A stretch of DNA of 57,891 bases from Bacteroidales bacterium (lineage in GTDB: Bacteria > Bacteroidota > Bacteroidia > Bacteroidales > UBA932), in NCBI GenBank assembly GCA_015060255.1, contig SUYV01000006.1, forward strand, positions 1-57,891. The letters are read 5' to 3'. Made by a program: the position numbers and the translations under genes. Shown here in pieces: positions 1 through 8,872 of the stretch (the first letter of the stretch is position 1; the number at the start of each line of letters is the position of its first letter). The notes under the pieces are model-generated. The model ran no database searches, was not told the DNA's origin, and saw only the letters and a list, made by a program, of their open reading frames with translations.

Positions 1-697
1 CTTCCCCTGCATCTTTATAAAGCATTTCAAAACTGCGTAAGAAATCAACATTAGATGCATGGAACACTTTATCTGTTATTCCCTTAATTAAGGACTCGTA
101 TTTCTCAATCACTTTCTTTTGGGTCTCTATGCGTTCATTGATGAGGTTTAAAAAATCTGCTATTTTCCGCTGTTCAGCTTTGTTTACCGCAATACAATGC
201 TGGGTGTTAAAGAAATCCGGAACAGCAATATTCAATAACCCATGATTCCTTGCTCCCTCTCCTGCGATGTTAGAGACTTCTCTATGCCATTTAGGGGATT
301 CAAAATAGTGAACGAGGAAGTCAGAATCGATAATATCGGTAGGGGTAAAACATATGTATAGTGAGGATAACGCTCCTTTGTCATATCTATCTAGACGCTT
401 TATCGCTCCCCAAGGATAATCTCCGGAGTAACTTTTATTATAAGCAAATTCTCCTTTGTGCAGTAAGTAGTAGTTTGACATATCACTACTAGCAACGACT
501 TTATTAAAGAAGGAGATTTGGTCGACCAATCCATATTGTGCTGAAATCGTCAATGGTAGACGACTTTCATTATTTTTGTTTTTTCTTGTGACTCTTGTTA
601 CAATCCGAGAAAGATGTACTTTCTCCCACTCCCCACTGAACTCCGGAAATCTCAAATTAGGAACATTGAGGGTTTTATTGTTCTTTTCTGCAGCCAT
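1..697 (-). CDS. hsdS: Type I restriction-modification specificity subunit HsdS (3' part outside the window)
   Basis: This is the DNA-recognition subunit of the type I complex. It chooses the target sequence for both HsdM and HsdR. Reading leftward from the ATG at 697, 232 codons are open to the window edge. The N-terminus has the usual VPNLRFPEF opening of a target-recognition domain, and near residues 190-215 an AEQRKIADFLN segment followed by a coiled coil forms the conserved central spacer. The second recognition domain lies beyond the edge. The start is 2 nt after the yhcG-like stop, so it is translated with the rest of the operon. Whether the gene is intact or part of an invertible hsdS set cannot be seen here. 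Confidence 0.9.
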   Translation of the reverse strand, partial: MAAEKNNKTLNVPNLRFPEFSGEWEKVHLSRIVTRVTRKNKNNESRLPLTISAQYGLVDQISFFNKVVASSDMSNYYLLHKGEFAYNKSYSGDYPWGAIKRLDRYDKGALSSLYICFTPTDIIDSDFLVHYFESPKWHREVSNIAGEGARNHGLLNIAVPDFFNTQHCIAVNKAEQRKIADFLNLINERIETQKKVIEKYESLIKGITDKVFHASNVDFLRSFEMLYKDAGE

Positions 698-699
698 GA

Positions 700-1779
700 C
701 TATTCCTTCTTTGGATTATGTTCAACATAATACTCTTTTGCAATTGCGATTGCACGCTGCAATTTCTCTGACAGCAATTTCTTGTCCGGAAGTTTTGTAT
801 AATACTGCGCCACACGAATAGGGCTATCCTCTTCGAGCATCAGATATTCAATGTGTTCTGTATTACCTTCCGAACATAGAATCAGTCCTATCGGAGACTC
901 CTCACCATCTTTGCGTTCATTCTTATTCAGATAACGAAGATACAGCAACATTTGCCCTTCATACTCCGGTTTGAACTTTCCTAACTTCAAATCAACGACA
1001 ACTAATCGCTTTAACCCACGATGGAAAAACAAAAGGTCTATATAGTAGTCCACAGAATCGACGGTGATGCGTTTCTGACGGTCTAGAAAAGCGAAATCAG
1101 AGCCAAACTCCTTGATGAACAGCTGAATTTGAGAAAGGATGGCATCCTCCAAGTCCTTCTCGGAGAATGTATCCGGCAGTCCCAATATGTCCAAAAGATA
1201 ACTGCTACGGAATACCAAGTCCGGCACAAGAGTATTCGTCTCCTTAACATTTTGCAACTCTCGTTTGATGACCTCTTCCGGTCTTCTGCTGATTGCAGTG
1301 CGCTCATAGAGTTGAGAATCTATCTTGTCGTCCAATGTGCGTGTATCCCAATGTTCAATACGACACATCTCCATATAGAAAGTACGAGCCAACTCATCTT
1401 TTACTCCCATCAACGAGCGCATATGAGTCCATGTCAATTGGCTACGCACTGCGTATCCTATTTCCTCCTCAGTAAAAAGATACGCACTGCGTACACAATG
1501 TTTGAGCTTTCCGACTCCCCAGCCTGTACCATATTTCTCGGACAGGCGTGAGGCTAGATTCTTAAGTATCTGCTTGCCATACTCCGCCCTCTGATTTTTG
1601 AGGACATCCTCCTTTATGCGTTTGCCTACATACCAATTGGTCATACATACTTCTGTATTCAAGTATGAGGCGATGCGATTTCTCGTTCCTTCAATTATAC
1701 CGCAAACATCTGAGAACAGCTGCTCTTCAGCCTTGATATCCGTTAATTCCTGCATAGCAACAAAATCTTTATTCAACAA
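700..1779 (-). CDS. YhcG-type PD-(D/E)XK nuclease-like protein (DUF1016)
   Basis: This 359-residue protein has a DUF1016 N-terminal domain (about residues 20-170: NWYVGKRI, the SEKYGTGW region, SYLLF-like helices) and a YhcG-type PD-(D/E)XK nuclease fold at about 210-340. D248 (YYIDLLFF) and the D263-L-K265 pair (VVVDLKLG) are the likely metal-binding residues. It overlaps the end of hsdM by 11 nt and ends 2 nt before hsdS, so it is embedded in the restriction operon. Such proteins often accompany type I systems, but their exact role is unsettled; a nuclease or structural accessory is an inference. An alternative start at residue 9 (MQELTD) is possible. Confidence 0.85.
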   Translation of the reverse strand: MLNKDFVAMQELTDIKAEEQLFSDVCGIIEGTRNRIASYLNTEVCMTNWYVGKRIKEDVLKNQRAEYGKQILKNLASRLSEKYGTGWGVGKLKHCVRSAYLFTEEEIGYAVRSQLTWTHMRSLMGVKDELARTFYMEMCRIEHWDTRTLDDKIDSQLYERTAISRRPEEVIKRELQNVKETNTLVPDLVFRSSYLLDILGLPDTFSEKDLEDAILSQIQLFIKEFGSDFAFLDRQKRITVDSVDYYIDLLFFHRGLKRLVVVDLKLGKFKPEYEGQMLLYLRYLNKNERKDGEESPIGLILCSEGNTEHIEYLMLEEDSPIRVAQYYTKLPDKKLLSEKLQRAIAIAKEYYVEHNPKKE

Positions 1780-3313
1780 TACCCAACTCCTTAAGATACA
1801 CTTCTATCTGAGCATCAAGGTCGGCTCTCTTTGCCTCCAACTCCTTGATTTCAGCCATAACAGCCTTGATATCGATTTCCTCTTCTTCTTCGAATGTATC
1901 AACATAACGAGGGATATTGAGGTTATAGTCGTTCTCCTTTATCTCCTCAAGGCTAGCCAAGTGACTGTATTTCTCAATCTCGGTACGATTGCGGTATGTG
2001 TCTACGATTTTCTGAATATGCTCCGGACGGAGTTTGTTCTGAGTCTTGACTTTCTCAAATTCCTTGCTGGCATCAATGAACAGAATGTTGTCATCTTCCT
2101 TTCTACACTTCTTCATCACAAGGATACATGTCGGAATACTTGTACCGTAGAAGATATTTGCAGGGAGACCGATGATTGCATCAATATAATTCTTCTTCTC
2201 AATCAGATACTGACGAATCTTGCCTTCGGCAGAACCTCTGAACAACACACCATGAGGAGCTACGCAAGCCATTGTACCGCCATCATTTAGATGGTATATC
2301 ATATGCAGAATAAACGCATAGTCCGCCTTTGACTTAGGAGCGAGAACACCTGCCTTACTAAATCGGTCATCATTGTTGAACTTATTATCCGCAGACCATT
2401 CAGCAGAGAAAGGAGGATTTGCAACAACAGCATCAAACTGCTGCTCACCGAACTCATCAGCTTCCAAGGTGTCTCCATTCTCAATCTTGAAATCTTTATA
2501 CTTGACACCATGCAGTAGCATATTCATTCTTGCAAGGTTGAATGTAGTCGGATTCTTTTCCTGTCCGTAAATAGCATCAGCATTACCACCTCGTGCGGTA
2601 CGCAGGAGCAATGAGCCGGAGCCACATGTCGGGTCATATACGGTCTTGAGACGAGTCTTGCCGGTTGTCACGATTTCTGAAAGAATCTGACTGACCTCTT
2701 GCGGAGTATAGAATTCTCCTGCCTTCTTGCCTGCTCCGGCAGCGAACTGACCAATCATATACTCATAAGCATCTCCCAAGATGTCTATTTCCTGTGCATC
2801 GCTGAGTCCGAAATCAATACCATCCAACGCTACGAGGACATCGCTGATGAGCTTATTCTTATCATCAGCAGTTTTACCAAGCTTAGGAGAAGCAAGGTCA
2901 ATATCAGAGAACAGCCCACCGAAATCATCTTCAGACTCCTGTCCGATTGTACTGTCTTCTATCTTCTTCAGCGACCTTTCAAGAGCAGGCAGGATGTTCT
3001 CCTTGTGTTCTATCTTGGAAATGATTGTTGAATACAAATATTCCGGCTCAACGAAATAGCCCAAATCTTGGATGCACTGCTCCTTCAGAACATCTTTCAG
3101 TTCATCATCATCGCCACTCCACGCATCTTTGAAATTCACACCATCGTACTGAAGTATCTCATTAGCACGCAACTCTATCTTCTCCGAGAGATACTTATAG
3201 AAAATGAAGCCGAGGGTAAAATACATAAAATCCCCTGCCGACATATTTCCTCTAAGGGTGTTTGCCACAGTCCATAACTGACTGCGTAATTTCTGCTGTA
3301 ATTCTTCGCTCAT
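1769..3313 (-). CDS. hsdM: Type I restriction-modification DNA adenine methyltransferase HsdM
   Basis: HsdM transfers a methyl group from S-adenosylmethionine to adenine in the sequence chosen by HsdS, protecting host DNA and forming the core of the restriction complex. The 514-residue protein has an HsdM N-terminal helical domain (about 5-150), the SAM-binding motif DPTCGSG at 227-233 and the catalytic NPPF at 299-302, and ends in a coiled segment. Length and motif order are normal for the N6-adenine HsdM family. It starts 5 nt after the GIY-YIG-like gene and overlaps the YhcG-like gene. I see no damage in the reading frame. Confidence 0.97.
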   Translation of the reverse strand: MSEELQQKLRSQLWTVANTLRGNMSAGDFMYFTLGFIFYKYLSEKIELRANEILQYDGVNFKDAWSGDDDELKDVLKEQCIQDLGYFVEPEYLYSTIISKIEHKENILPALERSLKKIEDSTIGQESEDDFGGLFSDIDLASPKLGKTADDKNKLISDVLVALDGIDFGLSDAQEIDILGDAYEYMIGQFAAGAGKKAGEFYTPQEVSQILSEIVTTGKTRLKTVYDPTCGSGSLLLRTARGGNADAIYGQEKNPTTFNLARMNMLLHGVKYKDFKIENGDTLEADEFGEQQFDAVVANPPFSAEWSADNKFNNDDRFSKAGVLAPKSKADYAFILHMIYHLNDGGTMACVAPHGVLFRGSAEGKIRQYLIEKKNYIDAIIGLPANIFYGTSIPTCILVMKKCRKEDDNILFIDASKEFEKVKTQNKLRPEHIQKIVDTYRNRTEIEKYSHLASLEEIKENDYNLNIPRYVDTFEEEEEIDIKAVMAEIKELEAKRADLDAQIEVYLKELGIVE

Positions 3314-3318
3314 ATAAG

Positions 3319-3864
3319 TTACAATTTCTTTAGTTTCTTACTTCCGTATAAATCAATATATCCATCTTCACGCAAGTGACTAGCTATCACATCCGGAACA
3401 ATATGGGACGGTGCATTAATTGGCTGACGCTCCCATAGCTTGTCAACATCAAAATGTTTGTACCACTCGTTGATAATATATACATTCTCGCTTGGGAAAT
3501 GGAAATTTGTCTCATTTAAAATTCGTTTCTCGCCTAGTTCCCAAGCTAAGTATGCGGTTATCAGTTTCTCAACAACACATATCTGCCTTCGTGTCAAATC
3601 TTGAACATTAGCTATCGTTCCAACATAAATGGAATTCAGCCTATTCTTGACTTCTGCTAAATGATGCCCTTTATCTCTCAACCTTTCATAGACAGCCCGA
3701 GTTGACATACCGCAATAATAAGTCTCAGCGGTCTTTGCTCCTTTCAGCATACCATGCAACAGATACAATGAACATTTAAAATCCTGCCCCTTTTCCCAAG
3801 TCTTCTCATCTTCAGGACTAGCAAACGGACCATACCATTTTACTAGAAAAACATTCTCTTCCAT
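3319..3864 (-). CDS. GIY-YIG-like nuclease encoded inside the restriction operon
   Basis: The start at 3864 (MEENVFLVKW) is chosen because it lies 1 nt after the hsdR stop; a start at 3888 would overlap hsdR by 23 nt. The 181-residue protein shows a spaced GIY-YIG pattern: SLYLL, then YYCGMST, then an Arg-containing helix ending in KGHH, then VEKL as the likely metal-binding Glu and an Asn in NETNF. GIY-YIG domains nick or cut DNA. Its place between hsdR and hsdM suggests an accessory to restriction, but no substrate can be read from the sequence. The family assignment is by motif only and is less sure than those of its neighbours. Confidence 0.7.
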   Translation of the reverse strand: MEENVFLVKWYGPFASPEDEKTWEKGQDFKCSLYLLHGMLKGAKTAETYYCGMSTRAVYERLRDKGHHLAEVKNRLNSIYVGTIANVQDLTRRQICVVEKLITAYLAWELGEKRILNETNFHFPSENVYIINEWYKHFDVDKLWERQPINAPSHIVPDVIASHLREDGYIDLYGSKKLKKL

Positions 3865-3865
3865 G

Positions 3866-6679
3866 CTACTCCCAGCTAAAGGTATCAATAATTGCTCTTA
3901 ATTTCGACATCACGCGAGTAAAAATACTCTTGCGTTCTTTCAGACCCACCCTCTTCTGGAGGATGGCATCCTGTATGATTTCCGGCTTCTCACGCTGCAG
4001 ATAATCGTATTCTTTGAAGAACTCACGAATAGCCTCAACATCCAACCCCTCATCATAAGCAAGGTCATCTATTGCCTTGTTCTTTTCTTTAGAGATATAT
4101 TCTGTGAGTCGGCTTTCCAAATCCATAGAGCCATCTGCCTTTGACCTGTTAAAGCCTATCTGGTCATCATCAACATTCTGACGGATAAAGCCATCGATGA
4201 GTTTGGTCTTGCTACGCATGGCAGCATCCTTAATCATCGTATCAAGAATCTGCTGGCGTTTCTGACCATAGTCCTCACTTGTAGGGTCAAGTTCCTCAAT
4301 CAGTGCAAGGATGTATGCCACATTTATAATGTCACTATGCAGCAGTTCCAGACAGAAGTCTATATCCTCCAGCTTCGTATCACCATATTCTGACTGAGGT
4401 TCCTCAAGCTTACCACCCTCTTCCGTTTTATCTACGACACCGATGGTAATATCAAGATACTTGCTCCGGAAATCCATGTACTCCTGCTCATCCATGATGA
4501 AGTATGGGTCGTCTGCATCATAGTCCTCATATATCTGTACCTCTATCTTTCCACGAATGATATCTCGGAATGCAAGGACAAACTTCCTCTTCTCATTCTC
4601 ACTTTGAAGAGTATCTATGAAAGCAGGGTACGGATACTTCTCCAAGAATTCAATCATCTTAATATTGAGTTCCTTACGGACTTTCTCATACGGTTCTCGT
4701 ATGATTGTCTCATTAGGAGAGTTGTTGCTGAACAACTTGATGGAAGCATCGACATTTGCCTTGAGGTCTCTGAAACAAACAACCTTTCCAAAACGTTTCT
4801 TCTCATTCAGCACACGGTTTGTACGACTGAACGCCTGCAGCAGACCATGATATTCAAGATTTTTATCTACATATAGTGTGTTCAGCTTCTTTGCATCGAA
4901 TCCGGTAAGGAACATGCCTACCACCAAGAGAAGGTCAAGAGGCTCCATATCCTTCTTGCGCTTCTTCATGCGTTCGTTCACATCATCATAATATGCTCCG
5001 AAGTTATCAGTCGTGTAGGCTGTACCGAACATATCATTATAGTCATCCATAATCATCTGCAGGTCGTCAGAGGTCACCTTGTCATTGGCAAAGCCCTGTC
5101 CCATACCGGTCAGTTCATCATCTTGACTTCCATTTGCAGCATAAGTAAAGATTGCTCCTATCTTGATTTTTGGATTCAGTTGCTTGAATATCTTATAGTA
5201 AGACACGAGCATCGGTACAGACTGCACAGCGAACAACGCATTGTACTCACCATCAAAGGTGGACTTATTGTAGTTATTCAGAATAAACTGCGCTATTTCC
5301 TGCATTCTGACCTCTGCCATCATATCCACATTGGAGTCTCCTTTATAATACTCCACGAGGAATCCAAGCACATTCTCATCAGCAATCGCATCCTTGATAA
5401 GATACTTGTGCAGACACTCGCCGAAGACCTCTGCTGTAGTGTGTTCCTGCTTGGCATTCTCCACGAAAATAGGTGTTCCGGTAAAGCCGAATATCTGAAG
5501 GTTATGGAAAAATCCAACGATATTCTTGTGGCAATCACCGAAGTGGCTGCGGTGGCACTCATCAAATATCATGACCACCTTCTTATTTCTCACCTCTTGG
5601 AGATGCTTGTTATAGTAGTCACGAGTTACTGCACAATTGAGCTTCTGAATTGTTGTAATCAGAATCTTCGAGTTACCGCTCAACTTGTTTATGAGCTGAT
5701 AGGTATTATCTGTGCCATCGACTGCGCCAGCTTCAAATGCCTCATACTCACTCTTGGTCTGAGTATCAAGGTCATGTCGGTCAACAACAAAAAGCACCTT
5801 GTCAATTCCATCCAGTTCACTGACCAACTGCGCTGCCTTGAATGATGTCAGAGTCTTTCCAGCTCCTGTAGTATGCCATACATAACCATTCTTGTTCGAA
5901 TTTGCGACCCTGTCAATAATGCGTTCAACCGCATAATACTGATATGGACGCAATACCATCAGAGACTTATCGCCTTCATGCAGAACAATATATTTGCTGA
6001 TTATCTTTCCAAGAGTACACTTGTCAAAGAAGAAGTTGGCAAACATATTAAGTTCGTTGAACGGATGATTCTCCGCATCAGTCCAATTGAAAGTGAACTT
6101 GTATCCTCCATTCGGATTATTGGCAAAATATCTGGTGTTCACTCCATTTGATATCACGAATATCTGTATGTAGTCAAACAGACCATGAAATGAAGTCTTG
6201 TGATACCTCTGAACTTGATTATAAGCCTGCTTCAATTCCACTCCACGCTTTTTCAATTCTATCTGTACCAACGGCAGACCGTTTATCAGAATGGTCACAT
6301 CGTAACGACACTTCTTTCGCCCCTCAACAGTGATTTGATTTGCTACTTGAAATTCATTCTGACACCAACTCTGAGTATTCAGAAAACTTACCCAAATACG
6401 GTCTCCATCCTCTGTCTCTAACGGGAACAGGTCACGCAGTTTCTTTGCTTTCTCAAAACGAGTACCACCTTCAAGATGGATGAGAATCCTATCGAATTCC
6501 TTATCAGTGAAGTGTTCACGACCATGCAATGCGAGTTCCTTCGCATTGTGTTTCTCCAGCTGAATCTTGAAATTCTCTTTAAGATTTTCCTCTTCCTTGA
6601 TTACAACCCTCTCATAACTGTTGTCAACAAGAGTTTTAATCAAACCCTCTTCTAAAGCAGCCTCACTTTGTGTCGCCAT
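3866..6679 (-). CDS. hsdR: Type I restriction endonuclease motor subunit HsdR
   Basis: HsdR translocates DNA and cuts it far from unmodified sites. From the chosen start (MATQSEAAL at 6679, with AAGGA about 5 nt upstream) the protein is 937 residues. The N-terminal PD-(D/E)XK nuclease has D127 (RYDVTIL) and E141-x-K143 (IELKK). The superfamily-2 helicase motor has Walker A TGAGKT at 271-276, DECH at 373-376, TGTP at 400-403 and a late SRTNR motif VI. The C-terminal third is the HsdM-contacting helical region. It is the first gene of the minus-strand operon. The longer reading frame from 6727 adds 16 hydrophobic residues and runs into the promoter, so I did not use it. Confidence 0.96.
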   Translation of the reverse strand: MATQSEAALEEGLIKTLVDNSYERVVIKEEENLKENFKIQLEKHNAKELALHGREHFTDKEFDRILIHLEGGTRFEKAKKLRDLFPLETEDGDRIWVSFLNTQSWCQNEFQVANQITVEGRKKCRYDVTILINGLPLVQIELKKRGVELKQAYNQVQRYHKTSFHGLFDYIQIFVISNGVNTRYFANNPNGGYKFTFNWTDAENHPFNELNMFANFFFDKCTLGKIISKYIVLHEGDKSLMVLRPYQYYAVERIIDRVANSNKNGYVWHTTGAGKTLTSFKAAQLVSELDGIDKVLFVVDRHDLDTQTKSEYEAFEAGAVDGTDNTYQLINKLSGNSKILITTIQKLNCAVTRDYYNKHLQEVRNKKVVMIFDECHRSHFGDCHKNIVGFFHNLQIFGFTGTPIFVENAKQEHTTAEVFGECLHKYLIKDAIADENVLGFLVEYYKGDSNVDMMAEVRMQEIAQFILNNYNKSTFDGEYNALFAVQSVPMLVSYYKIFKQLNPKIKIGAIFTYAANGSQDDELTGMGQGFANDKVTSDDLQMIMDDYNDMFGTAYTTDNFGAYYDDVNERMKKRKKDMEPLDLLLVVGMFLTGFDAKKLNTLYVDKNLEYHGLLQAFSRTNRVLNEKKRFGKVVCFRDLKANVDASIKLFSNNSPNETIIREPYEKVRKELNIKMIEFLEKYPYPAFIDTLQSENEKRKFVLAFRDIIRGKIEVQIYEDYDADDPYFIMDEQEYMDFRSKYLDITIGVVDKTEEGGKLEEPQSEYGDTKLEDIDFCLELLHSDIINVAYILALIEELDPTSEDYGQKRQQILDTMIKDAAMRSKTKLIDGFIRQNVDDDQIGFNRSKADGSMDLESRLTEYISKEKNKAIDDLAYDEGLDVEAIREFFKEYDYLQREKPEIIQDAILQKRVGLKERKSIFTRVMSKLRAIIDTFSWE

Positions 6680-6715
6680 AATCCTTAATGCTATTAATTG
6701 GAGTGTTTCAACCAA

Positions 6716-6723
6716 CAAAAATA
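6716..6723 (-). promoter_or_regulatory. Candidate -7 element of the restriction operon promoter
   Basis: TATTTTTG on the minus strand matches the Bacteroidota -7 consensus TAnnTTTG and lies about 37 nt upstream of the chosen hsdR start. No clear TTTG -33 box is seen, so the promoter is likely moderate or regulated. Confidence 0.5.
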
Positions 6724-6848
6724 ACAATTTTTCCGTAGCCGATGTGCTGGGTAGGGATTTTATTTCTATCTTTATGGTCGTTAACCGCCAATCGGATAAC
6801 GAATTAAAAGCAGAAAGGAGAAGATTTTTTATAATTGCGCGATATACA

Positions 6849-6888
6849 GCCTGTGATTCCTAGAGGGAATTACGGGCTTTTTGTTTTT
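6849..6888 (+). terminator. Rho-independent terminator or attenuator with no gene in front of it
   Basis: A 12-bp stem (6849-6860 with 6666-type numbering replaced here by 6866-6877; two G-U pairs) closes a 5-nt loop and is followed by TTTTT, G, TTTTT. On the plus strand no coding region lies upstream, because hsdR diverges from 6679. It may end a short RNA started near 6840 (a weak TATAATTG box is at 6830-6837) or act as an attenuator before the early prophage genes. Confidence 0.7.
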
Positions 6889-6907
6889 GGGACTCGGCAG
6901 CGAACTC

Positions 6908-6920
6908 AATGTTTAACATT
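6908..6920. promoter_or_regulatory. Small palindrome before the first early prophage gene
   Basis: AATGTT-T-AACATT is a perfect 6-bp inverted repeat 17 nt before the ATG at 6938. It may be an operator, but a single short palindrome in AT-rich DNA is weak evidence. Confidence 0.25.
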
Positions 6921-6937
6921 CTTAAATACACACAATT

Positions 6938-7532
6938 ATGAAACATGTTATTTTCTCATGCCGTCTGATTGAGTCGGCAAAGTGCCAAGGCACACCGGCA
7001 GCCGAAGATTACGCAACGCAGTTTGAGGAGTTTTCCGGCATCGCAAGGAATATCCTCATGAGTGATGCTGGCTATCTTGCCATTGCAGAGATTCTTGATG
7101 AGACTCTCGGAATCCTTGAAGAAGCCGTCAGGAGCAAAAAAAAATCCTGCGCTTAACTCGTATCTGAAGCAGGCGTGTCGCAAGACCCGACTCTTCATCA
7201 ACAAAAACGACCTGCGACTTACTTCTCCGGAGTTATTCACTCCATTGCAGCCACCTGCAGTAATCAAGTCTCCACTGCATTGGGAAGCGAACAAGGCTGA
7301 CCTCTATGAGCTGCTCATCGCCTTCGACAGTCTCGGCATAATCACTGAGGACGGAGTCAAAGCTCCGTTCACCCATCTTGTGCGTGAATTCTCACGCGCA
7401 GTAAACATTCCTTTTGACCCAGAGTGCCACAATGAGCGCAAGAGAATCCTCAATCGCTCGACCCGTAAAACGGTCTTCATTGACAGATTGAAAAGGGATG
7501 GATTCAAAATTGATGAAAATTTTTCCTACTGA
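6938..7532 (+). CDS. RteC-like regulator split between two frames at an A9 tract
   Basis: Two overlapping frames together make an RteC-like protein of about 197 residues. The first frame (6938-7156) gives an acidic helical N-terminus. The second frame carries, from NPALNSYLKQ onward, the RteC hallmark region (LHWEANKADLYELL, an acidic helix, then RKTVFIDRLK). The frames meet at nine A residues, 7136-7144. Loss of one A, or a +1 shift or transcriptional slippage there, would join them. RteC controls excision genes in CTnDOT-type elements, so a regulatory role in this element is inferred. It could equally be a mutated gene or a base-call error. In the second frame the residues before the A tract do not look like protein of this family. 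Confidence 0.6.
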
Positions 7533-7637
7533 TTTCTAACATCTTACAAAAATAAACCTCCCCAGTCGTGAGGCGACCCGTCTTGAATGGAGTTGTTCAA
7601 GTGAAGACCTTTGCCATCGGATTTAAGCAAGAATACG

Positions 7638-7967
7638 ATGGAACTCGACCAGATATTGAACGACCTGCAGACCTCATTGGATGTAGTCCAATCGAAGCTC
7701 AATATGCTCAAGACCGTACAGACAGGAAAGCTGTATGAAGTGGATATTCTCATGACTAGAAAGGAGGCTGCATACTTCATCAATAAGTCCACGCGACAGC
7801 TTGACCGTCTATGCGATGAGCGTAAAATCAAACGCGAGTACATAGACGGGGCTGTCCGCATCCGGAGGAGTTCGCTGCTTGAATACTTGGGAGTGGAGGT
7901 AAGACCGCTTGCCAGCAAGACAAAACCGATGTCCGAGTTCGACAGGATATTCAACAAATATCATTAG
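7638..7967 (+). CDS. Helix-turn-helix protein (excisionase/MerR-type fold)
   Basis: The ATG at 7638 is preferred over an upstream TTG at 7611. The 109-residue protein has an N-terminal coiled segment (1-25) and a helix-turn-helix domain at about 38-88, with TRKEAAYFINKSTRQLDRL, then the wing-like KIKREYIDGAVRIRRSSLLEYL. This is the fold of helix_turn_helix_17 proteins, which includes excisionases. It is followed after 2 nt by the DnaD-like gene, so it belongs to the early operon. It could be the excisionase for the integrase at 30.7-32.0 kb or a regulator of replication; nothing in the sequence decides. Confidence 0.75.
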   Translation: MELDQILNDLQTSLDVVQSKLNMLKTVQTGKLYEVDILMTRKEAAYFINKSTRQLDRLCDERKIKREYIDGAVRIRRSSLLEYLGVEVRPLASKTKPMSEFDRIFNKYH

Positions 7968-7969
7968 GG

Positions 7970-8872
7970 ATGAACTACCTGACCGAAATAAAGAGATTCA
8001 ACGAGTTCTTGCCGACCAGCGGACTGACCGCATCCTCAATAGTTCTGTGGTATGGGCTGATGTACATATTCAACCGAAGCGGATGGATAAAAGTTCTTGA
8101 GATTCCCATGAACAACATTGAGTCGCAGACAAAGCTGTCGCGCTACACCATCAGCAGGGAGAGGAAACGGTTGTGCAGACTAGGGCTCATCGGCTACACC
8201 CGTCCGGACGGATGCCTGCATGGTCGATACGAAATCCTGCCACTATCCGAGAGAGGGATGTTGCAGAATGACACAACGAGGTTGCAGGAAGACACAAGCG
8301 GAAGAAGTCCGGAAAGTCCGGAGTTGTTGCAGCCTTTGTTGCAAGATGCTACACCACCCAAGATGGACACCTTTATTAAAGATAAAAAACTAAACTCTTC
8401 AAATAGTATGAATAAAAGTAAAAGGAATTCTCAATTCAAGATGGATAAGTGGCTCGAAAGTCTGGAGTCTCCTTGGAAGGAACTCATGGAGCAGTGGATG
8501 GAGTACAAGGCTGCAAGAAAGGAATCCTACAAGACGGAGATGGGAGCGCGAAAATGTCTCACGATGTTACGGAATCTATCTGCGAACAATCCGCAAGTGG
8601 CTCAACAGATTATCGACCAGAGCATGGCATACAACTATGCCGGACTCTTCCCTCTTAAGTCGTCATATGGCAGTCAGCAAAGCCGGACAGAGGCACCTCA
8701 ATACGGTCAGCGCATCGGTCAGATTATTCAACCGGAAGATGAGCAGAAGCGCAGGAAACTCATAGAAAGGCTCTCCAATGCAGGGAACAAGGACTACGAA
8801 AAAAAACAATCAATAAATACTAAAGACTATGGCTACATTGACAATTCAGCAACTCATCAGCAAGATGATTAA
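7970..8872 (+). CDS. Phage replication protein with winged-helix N-terminus (DnaD-like)
   Basis: The 300-residue protein begins with a winged-helix domain typical of phage replication initiators (about 1-95: TASSIVLWYGLMYIFN, a recognition helix with SQTKLSRYTISRERKRL, and a wing with GLIGYTRPDG). A charged, Ser/Asn-rich linker follows (about 95-155), then a second helical part (155-240) resembling DnaD/DnaB primosome domains. The tail is polar. Its gene overlaps the DnaC-like ATPase gene by 44 nt, the usual initiator-loader pair. It probably binds the phage origin and recruits the loader. The origin itself was not identified. Confidence 0.75.
   Translation: MNYLTEIKRFNEFLPTSGLTASSIVLWYGLMYIFNRSGWIKVLEIPMNNIESQTKLSRYTISRERKRLCRLGLIGYTRPDGCLHGRYEILPLSERGMLQNDTTRLQEDTSGRSPESPELLQPLLQDATPPKMDTFIKDKKLNSSNSMNKSKRNSQFKMDKWLESLESPWKELMEQWMEYKAARKESYKTEMGARKCLTMLRNLSANNPQVAQQIIDQSMAYNYAGLFPLKSSYGSQQSRTEAPQYGQRIGQIIQPEDEQKRRKLIERLSNAGNKDYEKKQSINTKDYGYIDNSATHQQDD

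Noticed and set aside
5123..5845. A 240-residue frame antisense to hsdR
   Set aside because: It mirrors the helicase motor region and has no domain or promoter of its own.
6621..6863. An 80-residue plus-strand frame over the hsdR start and the terminator
   Set aside because: It overlaps the N-terminus of hsdR and the promoter, and runs into the stem of the terminator.
6680..6937. A copy of the tRNA-Ser 3' end marking the left prophage end
   Set aside because: I looked for the tRNA 3' sequence here and further left and saw no copy, so no left attachment site is reported.
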